From Temnothorax longispinosus (lineage: Eukaryota; Arthropoda; Insecta; Hymenoptera; Formicidae), in the NCBI RefSeq assembly GCF_030848805.1, contig NC_092368.1:7990571-8054570 (forward strand): DNA of 64,000 bases, given 5' to 3'. The position numbers and the translations under genes were made by a program. This document shows positions 1 through 12,434 of the stretch, piece after piece (positions within the stretch are counted from its first letter, which is position 1; every line of letters starts with the position of its first letter). The notes under the pieces are model-generated. The model was not told the origin of the DNA and ran no database searches. It was given only the letters and a program-made list of their open reading frames with translations.

Positions 1-1842
1 CGGTAGGAAAAATGTTATGTAAAGAAAATACGATGACTCAAATTATTTGCGTCACTATATTATTCTTAGTCGCCGGTCCTGATCCAGCACAACTTAACAC
101 TGTGAGTTTTAACGTACATAACATACAAAACACAAACGTAATACAATGTTTATAATGTGCGTAAATATTTTTTATTATATTATATGATTTTTCTAATTTT
201 TTATAATTATATAAATTTTCTGTGACAGCTCATCTAAACCACTGCCTACCCTCCTCTATTAATTAATCGCTTTATAACGTCATCTATATAAATTATTTCT
301 GTTATAGACAATCCTGCCAGATATATTCTCCTATCTTCCAGCCGGGACTTCTGTACAAACATTAGAGCATTTTTACCAAAATATACGTATGAGTGAGTAT
401 TCTACTTTTATAAAACAATATTCCGGTTGATGTAATGTTACAATAAAACATTTTCTTGTCGTTTAAGATAAGATATAATTGAAAGATCTAAATTAATTTA
501 TCATTTTCTACAGATTAATTTATAACTGTATGCACATTTAATTATTTTTTTCCAAATATATACTTTTAAGTTTTGGACACGTATTTATATAGATATAGAG
601 GAGACCGGGGCGAAGTCAGCCCCGGGGTGGAGTTGTTTTTGCAATTATCTCGAAATCTGTATGTTAATTGTGTGAACTCGCCATTAATACTGTAAGTGCG
701 GCTTATGGTGCCCACGTGACCAATGGAATTTAGTGAGGTTATCGGTTACGTGCCATGTTGTAATTCTTATCGAAGGAAACGTGTTTTCGCAGGTCGAAAG
801 TAAAATTTCTTCCGCATCAAAAGTTTGTAATATGAAAAAGAAAATTGATTTTCTTGAAATTATTTTCCGCTTTCCATTTTTCTACTAAAAAACAATGAAT
901 AAAGTGTATTCTATTATTTTTTATTATCAAAATTATGCCGTATCTTTATTTAAAATCCAGTCCGAGAATGAAGACACGACTCCACCCCGGGAATTTTGAC
1001 TTTTCGATTTTTGCACCTTTGTCGTTTTTACTCTATACCGGTTGAACAAAGCGACGTAGACCAAAAATGCCTATATAAATTTTGTAGTCAAGGGTTTACT
1101 CTTTACAATGGTATACTATATTTCACTAAAATGATTTATTTTGTTGTTAAAAATCGGCACAAAAAAGGGCCAACTTCGCCCCGGTCTCCCCTACGATTAA
1201 TATCGATTGTTGCAGAGGACTTTCGAAACTATGATTATGGAATAGCTGAAAACTATAAGCGATACAAACAAAAAACAGCCCCAAGTTATGATCTGAAAAA
1301 GATTACTGCTCCAATAATTTTATTTTACTCAGCAAATGATATGATTGTTACAAAAGAGGTAACAGTTCTCCGTTAAGTTTTTCACTGTCTAACTTTTATT
1401 CACTTTTATATCACAAATAAAAACAAAAGAAATATATACACAAACATAATGAAATGGTGATTATGTAATATGTTAACAATATGAAAGAATCTGTTTGAAT
1501 GTAATGCAAAGTGTAATGCAAAAAGGAAAAACAGTTGATTTATATCAATCGGATCTATTTTCTACTCTTTATACATTTAAATCATCTCGTTATTAATGAC
1601 GTTCTTTTCATTATGTTTTTGATTTTCAGAATGTGTTGGAACTTGGCAAACGCTTACCAAATGTTCTTTTAACTGAGGAAGTCCCATACAAACTTTTCAA
1701 TCACTTAGATTTCACGTGGGCAATCAACGCGAAAACTCTTTTATACCATCGTGTGTTAGAACTAATACAAAAGTTTGATGCTGACCAAAATAAGCCTATA
1801 AATCTAATCGATGAATGTAAATTAAATGGAGAGAAACCCTAA
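1..1842 (+). CDS. Acid lipase (lipase 3-like), C-terminal exons only
   Basis: Secreted or lysosomal alpha/beta-hydrolase lipase that would hydrolyse neutral lipid esters. Four exons are visible: 3-101 (open into the left edge), 308-392, 1216-1358 and 1630-1842. Splice phases agree: exons 2 and 3 sum to 228 bases and the last exon is 71 codons including TAA. The family signature is clear: VAGPDPAQLN, a KDFRNYDYG block, then the acid residue in YSANDMIVTKE and the catalytic His in FNHLDFTWA. The nucleophilic Ser and the N-terminal half lie outside the window. The intron before exon 3 carries a MITE (598-1191). The gene converges on DESI2. Family is confident; which lipase paralogue is unknown. 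Confidence 0.88.
598..1191. mobile_element. MITE with TA target site, GGGGAGACC-type ends
   Basis: Left end GAGGAGACCGGGGCGAAGT matches the inverted right end ACTTCGCCCCGGTCTCCCC, with TA on both sides (596-597, 1192-1193). It lies in a lipase intron. A TA duplication is typical of Tc1/mariner-type elements. No transposase ORF is seen. Confidence 0.75.
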
Positions 1843-4188
1843 TCTCTCTATATAATTTGAAATGTTAGTAAACGTAGAATTGCTAAACAATCAGCAATTA
1901 AATTATATGCATCCGTGCGTGTGTGTATTTCTTTAAATTCACATAAAATTTGTCAATATAAAATTATCAATTATTATATGTTAGGCTATGTTGTGATAAG
2001 ATTAAAATGAAAACACTATTAGACATACTCAATATTGAGTTACTATTAATCGTAAATGATTAAGCGATATATATATTGTACATATTAAAGGTATACCTTG
2101 CGTACCCCATTTTTTAATCAGAATATATCTAACCTAATCTTGTGTGAAATAACAAATCAGTGCTACTTTTGACATTATTGAAATCGACTTCAATAATAAT
2201 GTAAAATGGAAGATCTCAAATTTTTTGAGATTATTCAAAGCAGTAAAGAAAACATTCATGCAAATAATGGATCGGTGTAGCCCCGATTTGATTCCGACAG
2301 CTTTATATATATTAAATGCATTATTACAAATACTTATTTTTACTTGGTTGTTACAAATATACGTTTACATTAGACAATCGATACTATAAACTGCAAGAAA
2401 AAAAAAGGAAAGTTCTTTTTTATTGTAGCAATCATAATTAATCTTATGAATGTGTGCGTGTGTGTTCGTGTATCTGCGCGTGCATGTGTGATTAAATTAC
2501 AAACGAAATATAGAAGTAGGTACTTTTGTAAAGAGAAGGTATATTTTTATTACACAAGACAAGATATCTGAAAGGTTACTCGTATCAGCATTGCAAAATT
2601 GTTTATTTCAATAAATGCAAAATATTATTTTCAAGCTTCTTCATCCGTTATAATCACTGCTGTAAGGATTGAATTGAATTATAAACGGAGGTTTAATTGT
2701 AATTAAACGTGTAATGCAAGAAAAAAGTTCACACAATTTCTCACTCTAAACGCCAGAATGTTTAACAGAATTATACCAGAAATCTTAAACTTATCCAAAT
2801 TATACGTCAGATCATTGATACTTAGGTGACCCATGTAGATGCCTTGTCTTTTAGAAAATTTAGAATGAGTTAAATTTTTGTGGCATCTAATCAAATTTTG
2901 TTGAAAAAAATTCGAATAGCCATTTTTTTAATATATACGGAGGGAACATACAATCCATCATACTTTTACAATCAATATATATGTCTGTTAATTAAGCCTC
3001 AAATTAAAAACCTTTTAAAACAGAATCAACTTGTAATTAAATGGAAAGAGTACAGTTTTATTATCTATTTGATCCTTCGAAACTTAAGTTTAATAATTAA
3101 AAAACTATCTATAAGTATTTTAAAGTCAATCACAAATTGTTCGAAGAAATCTTTCCTTTTTTTCTCATTTTCCTTTTTTCTCACGTTGTCATTATTTAAC
3201 TCGTTTATTTCAACATACTTTGTATAAATTAGGAATTTCGCTTATTTGGCAAAAAATATACATTCATTGCTTTAAGTTTCATTAAAGATATTTGTTCATA
3301 AGTTAACTATATTTAAGCCTCTATATTCTTAACCCATAAAAAAAAAAGAGCAGTACTTCTATTTTTAACTTACTCCTCTCAATCTTTACTCGTATTTTAA
3401 TGGTTTGATCTATATAATATGTAGAATAAAAATATCACGCGTGTATAATCGATCTAGAGTAATGAACCAAGTGATAATAAGACGGCGTAAGAGCTCAAAT
3501 TTGTACGGAGATTCAGCTATTAAAAATAATATGTAGTATTAAGAATACGGCAGCTTGTTTTACCTTTTTATCTGTGTAAGTACGGGTGTGTGCGTGTATG
3601 TGTTTGTCATGTTAATTACGGAAAGCAATTAGATCATTAAATGTTTAAACCATTTTGCATTCAATATGCCTTACATACAACATATATTTAGTTCTTTGAT
3701 GTGCATGTATTAACTTTAAAACATATTGCTTTATAGTTTTACAAGCATAAGAAATAAGAATCTTTACGAAAAATTTAAGTATTTTAATGTACGTCTTTCT
3801 AATGTAACAAGTTTCTTTCTTTTTTATTGGCAAATGAGTTTTCTGCTCGTTACGGTTTAAATTTATACGTAATTATCTATTCATTATGTAACTATCATAT
3901 CTCGACTGTATTATTCAACAAAGAACACATGCGATCTTGTGGATCGCCGTCTTAGGAAACAACGTGTTGCAGCAAAGGCAATTTCTTTTCGGTACTAATT
4001 GTCAGCAGTCGCATTCAAGTGTACAATATCAAATTTGTACCTTGTCTTGGTTTAGTTTCTCAGGTTGTTTCAAATCTTGGCAATATAGTCAGTCCTAATT
4101 AACATTTCTTCTCACAATGTTTAATTATCTAAAATGTATAACTTCTACGGTATTTTAGACCGTGAATTTCAACAGTGTTAGCCAAATG
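1843..4188. other. Intergenic, AT-rich, no gene seen
   Basis: This lies between the convergent 3' ends of the lipase and DESI2 and must hold both 3' UTRs. The short ORFs here (2703-3227, 3645-3833) are low-complexity, A/T-biased and look like chance ORFs. No repeat structure stands out. Confidence 0.6.
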
Positions 4189-5145
4189 TTACAACGAAGT
4201 GTCCGATGGTGGTGTACTTTCGTGATGACTAATTTGACTTAGAGAGTGTTGTAAAGCGTCAGGCGTTAGCCATTCCTTTGGCAAGCAACGTTGGAGAAAC
4301 GGTACGCACGAACTGAAATACGCCAGACGATTTACCCAACCAGGTATTTCCTGTCCACATAGAATCTGAAATACATTGATTCTCATTATATCTTCATGTA
4401 ATTTGCTTATCGATATCGTTACAGAAAGCAACGCACCAACGTGAACTGACTGCTGAAGTGATTGCAATTTTTATTCATCAAATGATACCGATCTCCTCTA
4501 AAATCTTTGCCTAATTCCGCAATAATTCTTGAAACATCTTCTTCCGTGAAATCTGTATATCCAATATGAACGGATTGTCTGTAAAACAAGAGGATCGCAC
4601 TGATTTTTATGGCCTTCGAGAAAATGTACGTTTTACATTTACAAAAAAAAACAAATAGTTAAATTTTACCTATATCTAAACTGCTCGCCTAATTCTTCAG
4701 CCACTCTCGGAGTGATCTCAAAAATGCCGCTTTTTGGTTGAGCATGACCACCGTACGCATATTCTGAAGCAGAAATGTATTTCTGTTAAATTCTTGTTTC
4801 TTCGTACTTTTATTTTTTGAATATAATACCTACCTGTCCCATATATTTCCACTCCAGAATGAAATACTCCGAGACCAATAGGGGTGGTATATTCATTTAT
4901 CCAATACTACAACATAACATTTGACATAAATTACATCAACAAGAAGATGGTCATCTTACAATTGTCTATTTTCTATGAATAATGTTTGACTTCTGATGAA
5001 AGACTAGTTAATTGCAACTGATTTTATAAAAGTTATTGATCGACAGTGATAAGCGATTCATAATAATGCACATTTTATTTGTGATACATTGAAAATAGCG
5101 ACTTACCATGTCATAAACATTAAGAATGATTGGTTCACGTGCCAT
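4189..5145 (-). CDS. DESI2: Desumoylating isopeptidase 2 (PPPDE peptidase)
   Basis: Thiol isopeptidase of the PPPDE/DeSI family, reported to remove SUMO or ubiquitin from substrates. Five exons read on the minus strand: 5107-5145, 4834-4906, 4670-4763, 4437-4578 and 4189-4365, all with GT-AG borders, giving 174 residues. The start MAREPIILNVYDM fits the conserved N-terminus of animal DESI2. The catalytic dyad is visible as His29 in GVFHSG and Cys107 in NKNCNHFSS, followed by the family block ILCGQEIPGWVNRLAYFSSC and the CLPKEWLTP tail. The fourth exon ends at the GTGCGT donor, which gives a family-length join (HFSSQFTL then ILCG). Length is slightly below vertebrate DESI2 because the C-terminal tail is shorter. 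No lesion seen. Confidence 0.93.
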
Positions 5146-5819
5146 TTTTGGGATTAATTCCTCGCTATCTTGCGGATAACCCAAACAGCTGGGGAAAGAG
5201 AGATTGCAGTTAAGGCCTGACGAAAACATTATTGGAAACTTTGTAATCCGCAGAGCTAAAGTTGGCTATTTATGTCCTAATGCACCTAATAAACAAATAT
5301 GATCTTATTACTATACAATCTCCTTATATAATGAAGAATCATAAACTTAATTACAACTAAATACAGCAAAAAAACTATACTAATTTTGTTTTTTATATAT
5401 TGATTGGTTTAAGGATTGAGATAAATAAATATTAATTGAAAGTTATAAAAAATTGATTTTTAGGCTCTCTAGTTGTGTCTTGAAAATAATGTAGGTATAC
5501 ACATAATATTTTCATAAGTATTAAAAATATATATAAAGATAATACATGCGCACATACATATATACATATGCATACATAGACTACGTTTACACAGCAGCTT
5601 ATAATTGAGTTCTATAACTACTGTATATTATCCGTTCAAAATTTTTCTTCTTTTTATCAATGATCACCTAAATATGAACCTAAATATAAATTTTATACAT
5701 TTGAATCAAACATTTGAATTAAAAACTCTTTTAATATATATCTGTACCTGAAGTAAAGAATCGTATGTCCATTTTTTAACATTTTGAGAAAATAAGGTTT
5801 AAAGTTTTAAATAAGAAAA

Positions 5820-5822
<3 letters not shown>

Positions 5823-5871
<49 letters not shown>
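5823..5871. repeat. (TA)n microsatellite, left part
   Basis: Runs of TA up to the MITE at 5872-6068 and resumes after it (6069-6103). The MITE evidently inserted into one TA tract. Confidence 0.9.
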
Positions 5872-5874
<3 letters not shown>

Positions 5875-6065
5875 GGAGTCCGGGAGACTTGACCATAGAG
5901 GAGAGTTGAATCCGAGCACGTAAAAACACGTTTGTCTCAATCACAGTCGAAACGCACTACCAAGCGTCATGTTGTCACGTGCTCGGATTGAACTCTTTGT
6001 TCAAAATTTGAACGAGATATTTGAAGTGGTTCAACTCTCCTCTATGGTCAAGTCTCCCGAACTCC

Positions 6066-6068
<3 letters not shown>
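5872..6068. mobile_element. Short MITE inserted in a TA microsatellite
   Basis: Ends are GGGGGAGTCCGGGAGACTTG and its near-perfect inverse; the inverted repeats run about 40 bases. TA flanks both ends. It shares the GGGGAG-type end seen at 598, 14119 and 60730. Non-coding. Confidence 0.85.

Positions 6069-6103
<35 letters not shown>
6069..6103. repeat. (TA)n microsatellite, right part
   Basis: Continuation of the TA tract on the other side of the 5872-6068 MITE. Confidence 0.9.
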
Positions 6104-6111
<8 letters not shown>

Positions 6112-6407
6112 TTTTTAGATATAAAATAAAAGTAGCAACTTGATTTATTAAGTTTTTAATAAAGTAATTTAACCGACATGTTTTATAGTGCAACTCTCAA
6201 TAACACGCTGTACTTGGTTTAAAAATTAGGCACTATAAAAATTTTTAATACGATTTTTTCTAAACATTGTATCTCAGGAACTAGTAATAATAGACATAAG
6301 ACACTTTACCATTATATAATTTAACTCCTGTTATATTGAAAACTGTATTAACTCCATTTTGTCAAAAACTGGAGATATGATCCTTTATCTGTAAAGTACA
6401 GATAATA

Positions 6408-6961
6408 CAGGATGATTTAAAAAGTTACTGCCAGACTTAAGGAGCATATAGAGGGGTCAAAATAGAACAACTTTTAATCACGGATCCATGTTCTTCGAAG
6501 TAACCCTGAGTCAGTACAGGCCTTTGAATATTTAAAACTAGGATAATACCAATGAAATAATCGCAATTTACTACTTTTCTGCTAGCTTTATTTTGTTTCT
6601 ATTAAAGTTTTGTCAAAGATTACGTGAGATACCTGGGATTTTTGAGAGAGTGCGCCCGAGTTCTGTTCGACGATGCAATGCATGACTTGAATGTGGAGAT
6701 CGCAAATTCAAACTTTTTGTGAATTCAGTTTGCGCTAGTGTAATCCTTAACAAAACCTTAACAAAAACAAAATAAAGCTAGTGGAAGAGTACCAAATTAC
6801 GATTATTTCATACAGTATATTATCCGAGTTTCATACATTTAAAAGCCTGTACTGACTCAGGATTACTTCAGAGAACATAGGTTCCTGATCGAAAGTTGTA
6901 AATTACTATTTTGATCCTTCCGTATGCTCCTTAAGTTTGGCAGTTTTTGAATCACCCTGTA
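6408..6961. mobile_element. Foldback MITE with ~250-base arms
   Basis: Left arm starts TACAGGATGATTTAAAAAGT and the right arm ends with its inverse (TTTTTGAATCACCCTGTA). Arms stay alignable inward through the CTGAGTCAGTACAGGCCTTT and AAATAAAGCTAG blocks. Flanking TA suggests a Tc1/mariner-type target. No ORF. Confidence 0.8.
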
Positions 6962-7238
6962 TATACAAGATGTCCCATTTTAATCTTCCCATGCAATTAT
7001 CTCCCAAATTATTTGTTTGAAAAAATATTTCAAATAGAACTTACTCTGTTTCGAGGGAAACATCTTATTATGGACATAAATCTTGGTCTCTAAGTAGAGA
7101 TACCCCCAAGATTTCAAGGTAACTTTTGTTTTTTTAAATTGGACCCCCCAAGGCTATAAATTGTAGTTTAAGTATCAAAAGCTCCTATTTAAGTTGCTTT
7201 GATAAAAAAAAAAAAATTATAGATCGGATAACATACAA

Positions 7239-7518
7239 TTTAACTCTAGCTCGCCACACTCTGGTCCAGTGAATCACCAAACGTTTTCCGGTTTTCTAGT
7301 TTTCACAATTCCTTATAATAAGTTCAGTTTAAACTTAAATTATTTTCTTGATGTTATCATAAACATCTTATTCAGACTCTGCATTTCCAATTCCTATATT
7401 ACAAGCTGAAAAATATTAATTAGAATAAAAATGACAATGCAACAAAGTCAAGCGGTCTCACGGACCGGAGTGTGGCGAATTAAGGACTCGAAAATAAGTG
7501 TGGCTAGTTAAAGTTAAT
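7239..7518. mobile_element. Degenerate inverted-repeat element
   Basis: CTCGCCACACTCTGGTCC near 7247 is inverted as GGACCGGAGTGTGGCGAA near 7466-7483, with a second related GTGTGGCTAGTTAAAG at 7499-7514. Exact ends are uncertain. Confidence 0.5.
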
Positions 7519-8360
7519 ATTTCATTAACAATGATAAGCACATACAGATAAATATTAAGCGAAAGACCAATACCTTTGTGGCGATATAATACAGGTTTGA
7601 CACAAGCATATGTAATGCTTTGCATTTAGTTGCTGGATACGTACACCTCTTAAGATTATGTTTACTCGTGCGTTTTGATGTTCTTCTACTATCTTGATTT
7701 CTTAATGTCGAACCAATTGGCTTTACGTTGACTGATTAAATATCGCAGCATGCAGCATGTCATTCCCATACAATTGTCTGCAATAGCTGAAAGGGTTGGT
7801 TCATCTTACGTTTAAGGAAATCCCTCTTCGAATTACAAAGAACTACCTTTTAAAAGTTATTAGATATCAAGCGTTTATAGCGACCGTCTCTGCTTTAACG
7901 TGCTTTTTTAATACAAATCGCACATAAATAAGGAATATAATGTTATTCACGAAGTGACATCCCGTTAAATTCCTCAAAGTAACGCACAGCACTTCTCAGG
8001 TTTGGGAGGCTTGCTACACGAGTAAATAATTTGTCTCTTGGTATGGGATTAATACCAGGCAGAGGCTGCTGGTTAAAAATTTGGCAAACTGTTCTCCAGC
8101 GATAATTCCTCTCCGAAATAGATAAGTGTCACTTCTCATTTGTAGTGCTTGTGGTCTTTCTCATTTGAGATACGATGAGAATGTGTTTAGAATGTGTTCA
8201 TCAATGCGCGCCATCTATCGACGCGCTTATAAAGGCCTATACCACATAGGCCTAGTTAACACCGATCTCTTGATACGCGTATCAAATAGTATATTTGAAC
8301 TGATCAGCCAATAATCAGACTTATTTACTAGTTATTTACTATTTAATATCAAGTGATCAA

Positions 8361-8505
8361 GGCCGGTATTCATAGTCTATTCTTATATTTAAGACCATCT
8401 TAAGTTCAATCTTAAGATGTTATTAACCAATCACAGAGCCGTATTAGCATCTTAAGATATTACTTAAGACGGTCTTGAAATAAGATCTGATTATGAATAC
8501 CGGCC
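8361..8505. mobile_element. GGCCGGTATTCATAG MITE, copy 1
   Basis: 145-base hairpin with GGCCGGTATTCATA ends and a CAA direct repeat on each side. The three-base target is typical of PIF/Harbinger-type MITEs. A second copy lies at 9090-9216. Confidence 0.85.
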
Positions 8506-8574
8506 CAAGTGATTGGTGTAAACTAAGCCATAAGACTCTAGGTCCAAGTTCTCGGACCAAGGAAAAGTTACTAA

Positions 8575-8734
8575 AGCCAGCGGCACACGGAGCATGTTTT
8601 CCTGCTGGATTGCTTGCGATCTAGTGAATTACTAGAAATCCTGAGTGTTGAGTGGTGCGATTATTGTAATTTACTAGATCGTAAGCAATCCAACAGGAAA
8701 ACATGCTCCGCTGTGAAAACGTGTGCTGCTGGCT
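8575..8734. mobile_element. AGCCAGC MITE with TAA target site
   Basis: 160-base element. Arms carry GGAGCATGTTTTCCTG and GGATTGCTT...GATCTAGT and their inverses. TAA at 8572-8574 and 8735-8737 is the target duplication. Its right TAA is also the left TAA of the next element. Confidence 0.85.
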
Positions 8735-8737
8735 TAA

Positions 8738-9065
8738 GGGCCAATTTCACCAACCACAGTTAGCTTAAGGCCTTCACACATAAAATCGCGTAAGAACGTA
8801 AAACGTAAGCGTAAGAAAATCGACCAATCCCAATCAAGTATTGTGCTGTCCGTAACCACAGTAGGGGGAAATACTTGATTGGGATTGATCGATTTTCTTA
8901 CGCCTACGTTTTACGTCCTTACGACATTTTATGTGTGAAGGCCTTTAACCGATGGTTAAAGTTAGCAGAATTGACCAATAGAAATGAATCCACCCTGCTT
9001 TCTATTGGTCAATCCTGCTAACTTTAACCGTCGGTTAAGCTAACTGTGGTTGGTGAAATTGGCCC
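8738..9065. mobile_element. GGGCCAATTTCACCAACC MITE, interrupted
   Basis: Ends GGGCCAATTTCACCAACCAC and its exact inverse at 9046-9065, flanked by TAA (8735-8737, 9066-9068). A further MITE (8768-8944) sits inside it. With the insert removed the host is a short hairpin built on TTAACCGAYGGTTAA-like arms. Confidence 0.88.
8768..8944. mobile_element. AGGCCTTCACACATAAAA MITE nested in 8738-9065
   Basis: 177 bases with ends AGGCCTTCACACATAAAAT and the inverse, flanked by TTA (8765-8767, 8945-8947). Arms contain TTGATTGGGATTG-type blocks. Nested insertion dates it after its host element. Confidence 0.9.
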
Positions 9066-9089
9066 TAAAACTTGGGTCGTGGACACACT

Positions 9090-9216
9090 GGCCGGTATTC
9101 ATAGTCTTCAAGATCGTCTTAAGTAATGTCTTAAGATGCTAATACGGCTCTGTGATTGGTTCATGACATCTTATGATTGAACTTAAGACGGTCTTAAATA
9201 ACTATGAATACCGGCC
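9090..9216. mobile_element. GGCCGGTATTCATAG MITE, copy 2
   Basis: 127-base relative of 8361-8505, again a hairpin, with ACT on both sides. It keeps the central ATACGGCTCTGTGATTGGTT block in the opposite orientation to copy 1. Confidence 0.85.
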
Positions 9217-9240
9217 ACTGAACTTGGAGGCAAAACTCAA

Positions 9241-9517
9241 GCTCTGGTAACTTAGCCGGTCAACTTCGACTTTATTAATTTTCATATTTTTTTATCGTTT
9301 GTTGGTCGTTTGTTGGTGATTGTTGGCCTAATTACAACGTTTGTTGGTTCTTAATTTTTTTTTAAATTTAAAAAGAAAAATTAGCATTAAGTTAGTCGGA
9401 AAAATTTTATTTTTAATTTCAAAAAAGCCTAATCGATGCGTAATCGTTTGCTGATGATTGTTGGTCTAATTTTAGCGTTTGTTGGTTTATTATTAGTCTT
9501 AAAAACGAAAAAAAACG
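9241..9517. repeat. Long dispersed repeat with GTTTGTTGGT motifs, copy 1
   Basis: About 277 bases nearly identical in the same orientation to 63551-63827. It contains repeated CGTTTGTTGGT and GATTGTTGG motifs and poly-A/T tracts. No ORF. Each copy lies close to an assembly gap. Confidence 0.85.
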
Positions 9518-9696
9518 AAAAATTATCTCACATATTAAAGTAATCGAAGATTGGTTTATTTGCCTACGACTTAAGCTTTATTTCTATCAATTTAAGGCTA
9601 ACATCTATAAAACTGCCATATAAATACGGGTCTTAACATCGGCAGAAAATCGCGAAAAGATCAAGAAACATGGTGGTTCGTGCCGTTCGTGGGAAG

Positions 9697-9780
9697 CACA
9701 CACACACACACACACACACACACAACGGGGGGGTGCGAGGGGGGGCCTTCGGCCCCCCCCTCCCCCGCACCCACCCCGCC
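9697..9780. repeat. (CA)n followed by a G/C-run hairpin
   Basis: A CA microsatellite (about 9697-9724) runs into a block of G runs, a CCTTCGG turn and C runs that could fold into a very GC-rich stem. Confidence 0.8.
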
Positions 9781-9900
9781 GGTAGGCTGCGTGGACCTCG
9801 CTTTACAACATAAAGTATGTACATGCTAAGTTGTAAAGCGAAATTATAAAGCACATGCATGGAGGGGTGCAAGGGGGCTTACATGCGTAAGCGCACGTGA

Positions 9901-10400
9901 NNNNNNNNNNNNNNNNNNNNNNNNNNNNNNNNNNNNNNNNNNNNNNNNNNNNNNNNNNNNNNNNNNNNNNNNNNNNNNNNNNNNNNNNNNNNNNNNNNNN
10001 NNNNNNNNNNNNNNNNNNNNNNNNNNNNNNNNNNNNNNNNNNNNNNNNNNNNNNNNNNNNNNNNNNNNNNNNNNNNNNNNNNNNNNNNNNNNNNNNNNNN
10101 NNNNNNNNNNNNNNNNNNNNNNNNNNNNNNNNNNNNNNNNNNNNNNNNNNNNNNNNNNNNNNNNNNNNNNNNNNNNNNNNNNNNNNNNNNNNNNNNNNNN
10201 NNNNNNNNNNNNNNNNNNNNNNNNNNNNNNNNNNNNNNNNNNNNNNNNNNNNNNNNNNNNNNNNNNNNNNNNNNNNNNNNNNNNNNNNNNNNNNNNNNNN
10301 NNNNNNNNNNNNNNNNNNNNNNNNNNNNNNNNNNNNNNNNNNNNNNNNNNNNNNNNNNNNNNNNNNNNNNNNNNNNNNNNNNNNNNNNNNNNNNNNNNNN
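9901..10400. other. Assembly gap (500 N)
   Basis: Exactly 500 N, probably a fixed-size placeholder. Confidence 0.99.
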
Positions 10401-10966
10401 CTTAATACTCTTACGATTTGGTGCTCTAATTCGCTTTACTTCTGCGTAGCTACAAATTACATAACAGCGGGTCAGGTAAGGAAGGGCGAATATTCTGCGG
10501 AGGTATATATGTCGCAAGAATATCGTGTAATTTATTTTTTTGCGAAATTTCTAGGAAATCCACAAAAAACCAGGATGATATTGTGAAACGCTATGGAACG
10601 AATAAAAATTACACAATTTTACTAGGAAATTTCAGTGATTTTGCACAATTCTGGCTCTGTAGGGGAAATTGTGAATTGAGATGTTTTTACACAATGTTAC
10701 TGATTCGATTAATTTCATAAGTCAAAAGTTTAAAAAATTCTTCTTTCTTCTTGCTATTTTGGGTTGTATGTAACATATCTACTTTTAAATGAGGCATAGA
10801 TATCCGACATATATGCAGAATCAGATATCATATCTGAGATAAAATTATCATGGCTTTTTATAATCTTGGAGATGTTCTCTGAGATAATCTCATGATATCT
10901 TGCGCAATCAGATATTCCGTCATTCAGATATCTTCTAGATATCTTGGTGATATATTTGCTGTGTGG

Positions 10967-10999
<33 letters not shown>

Positions 11000-11639
11000 A
11001 TTATATATATATATGTATATATATATGTATGTAAGGGGGGGCTCCAAAAAGACTGGACACTGTTTCATTTCACTAACAAATTCTGTGGAACTAAGTTTCT
11101 AAGACAAAAACTTTCATGCGAAAATGTCGAGGCTATAATAGTTTTTTCAATAAGAAGTACTTATATATAGTTTGACGAATCAGTTTACGAAAATTTCGCG
11201 CGTTTAGGCATACAGCAAGTGAGAGTAGCTTGTACATTGACTTATAGCGTTTTTCACTGGGCAGAACTGAGTGCGCACTGGAAACTCGTCGAGTTCAGGC
11301 GACACTGCCGGAGTGCACCAAAAGTGCAAGTTTTTTGCACTCCCAACTAAACACGTCCATTATTCTCAGTGCGGTTTTATGGCGCATTGTGCCTCTGTAT
11401 TTGATTTGTATGATGGCTTTGAAAAAAGGAAAGCCGCAAAAGAGCGACATCGGGAAAAGTTAAACTTGATACGTAAGTTCGCCAAACCGAATACAGAGTA
11501 ATAAAATAATGAAAACTAGCCAAAGAAGAAAGAAAAACCAAATATAGTAATAGGTGTAATATTAGAACTGTTAACTATGGCTGTTTTCCTTTTAATTTCT
11601 GATAGTCATCAATGAATAACAAAGATAAAAAAAGGATCT

Positions 11640-12036
11640 TCTTTTTTTGAAATTAAAAATATTTATTTACTATTCGCATACATTACAACAAACGTTTCGA
11701 CCTTTCGTTCGGGTCCTCTTTAACGTTCCTTTGTAAACAAAAAATATCCGCAATCCCGTTATATATGTTTAATGCAATACATATAATTAATCATTTTAAG
11801 GTAAACATATTTTAATTAATATTTTTACAATATAAATAAATATTTTAAGATGAATACATTTTTATTGCTTTTCTTCTCGCTTGCCTATTATTTTAATCAG
11901 TCCTTATACTAGGATTGAAGACATTATTGTTTACAAATCGAAAGAATACTGAAGAGGACCCAAACGGAGAGTCGAAACGTGTGTTGATATATGCGAATAT
12001 ATGCGAATAATAAATAATATTTATAATTATAAAAAA
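11640..12036. mobile_element. Foldback, Penelope-like terminal-repeat remnant
   Basis: Arms about 100 bases: the left arm contains CGTTTCGACCTTTCGTTCGG and the right arm its diverged inverse, with shared TATTCGCATA-type blocks and A/T tails. The CGAAAC plus GGTCC-type hairpin with CTGAAGA resembles terminal repeats of Penelope-like elements. No reverse transcriptase is present. Confidence 0.5.
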
Positions 12037-12211
12037 AAGAAAACCTTCAAATAATACGACAACGTCCAGCCAGGCTTACATGCTTTATATTAGAATTTGA
12101 TTTTTATTTCGGAAAAAAGCCTATGAAATAGATAAATATAAAATAATATAATATAATATTTGTATATAGCATTGATGCTACATATATTTATACAATACAT
12201 ATTATTTTTAC

Positions 12212-12355
12212 AGAAATTTAATATACTGTAAGTGATTATTTGGCTAGTGATTGATTACTTATTTTGAGTATTAAAAGTACTGTTTTTAATGAGTTTAATA
12301 CTCAAAATAAGTCATTAATTACTAGCCAAATAATCACTTACAGTATTAAATTTCT
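12212..12355. mobile_element. Near-perfect hairpin MITE
   Basis: Arms of about 65 bases: AGAAATTTAATATACTGTAA with its inverse at 12336-12355, enclosing ATTATTTGGCTAGT and TTTTGAGTATTAAA blocks. Nested in the 11243-12797 element. Confidence 0.88.
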
Positions 12356-12434
12356 ATAAGGGTATTGTTTCACGTAATACAATAATCTGCAGAAACAATA
12401 ATATATATATGTACTTACATACTTATCCATAAGA

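Noticed and set aside
996..1376. 126-codon ORF as a separate gene
   Set aside because: It begins in a MITE and runs through an intron into lipase exon 3; only 1216-1358 is coding.
9879..10586. ORFs spanning the first gap
   Set aside because: They are mostly X from N; the real flanking residues show no motif.
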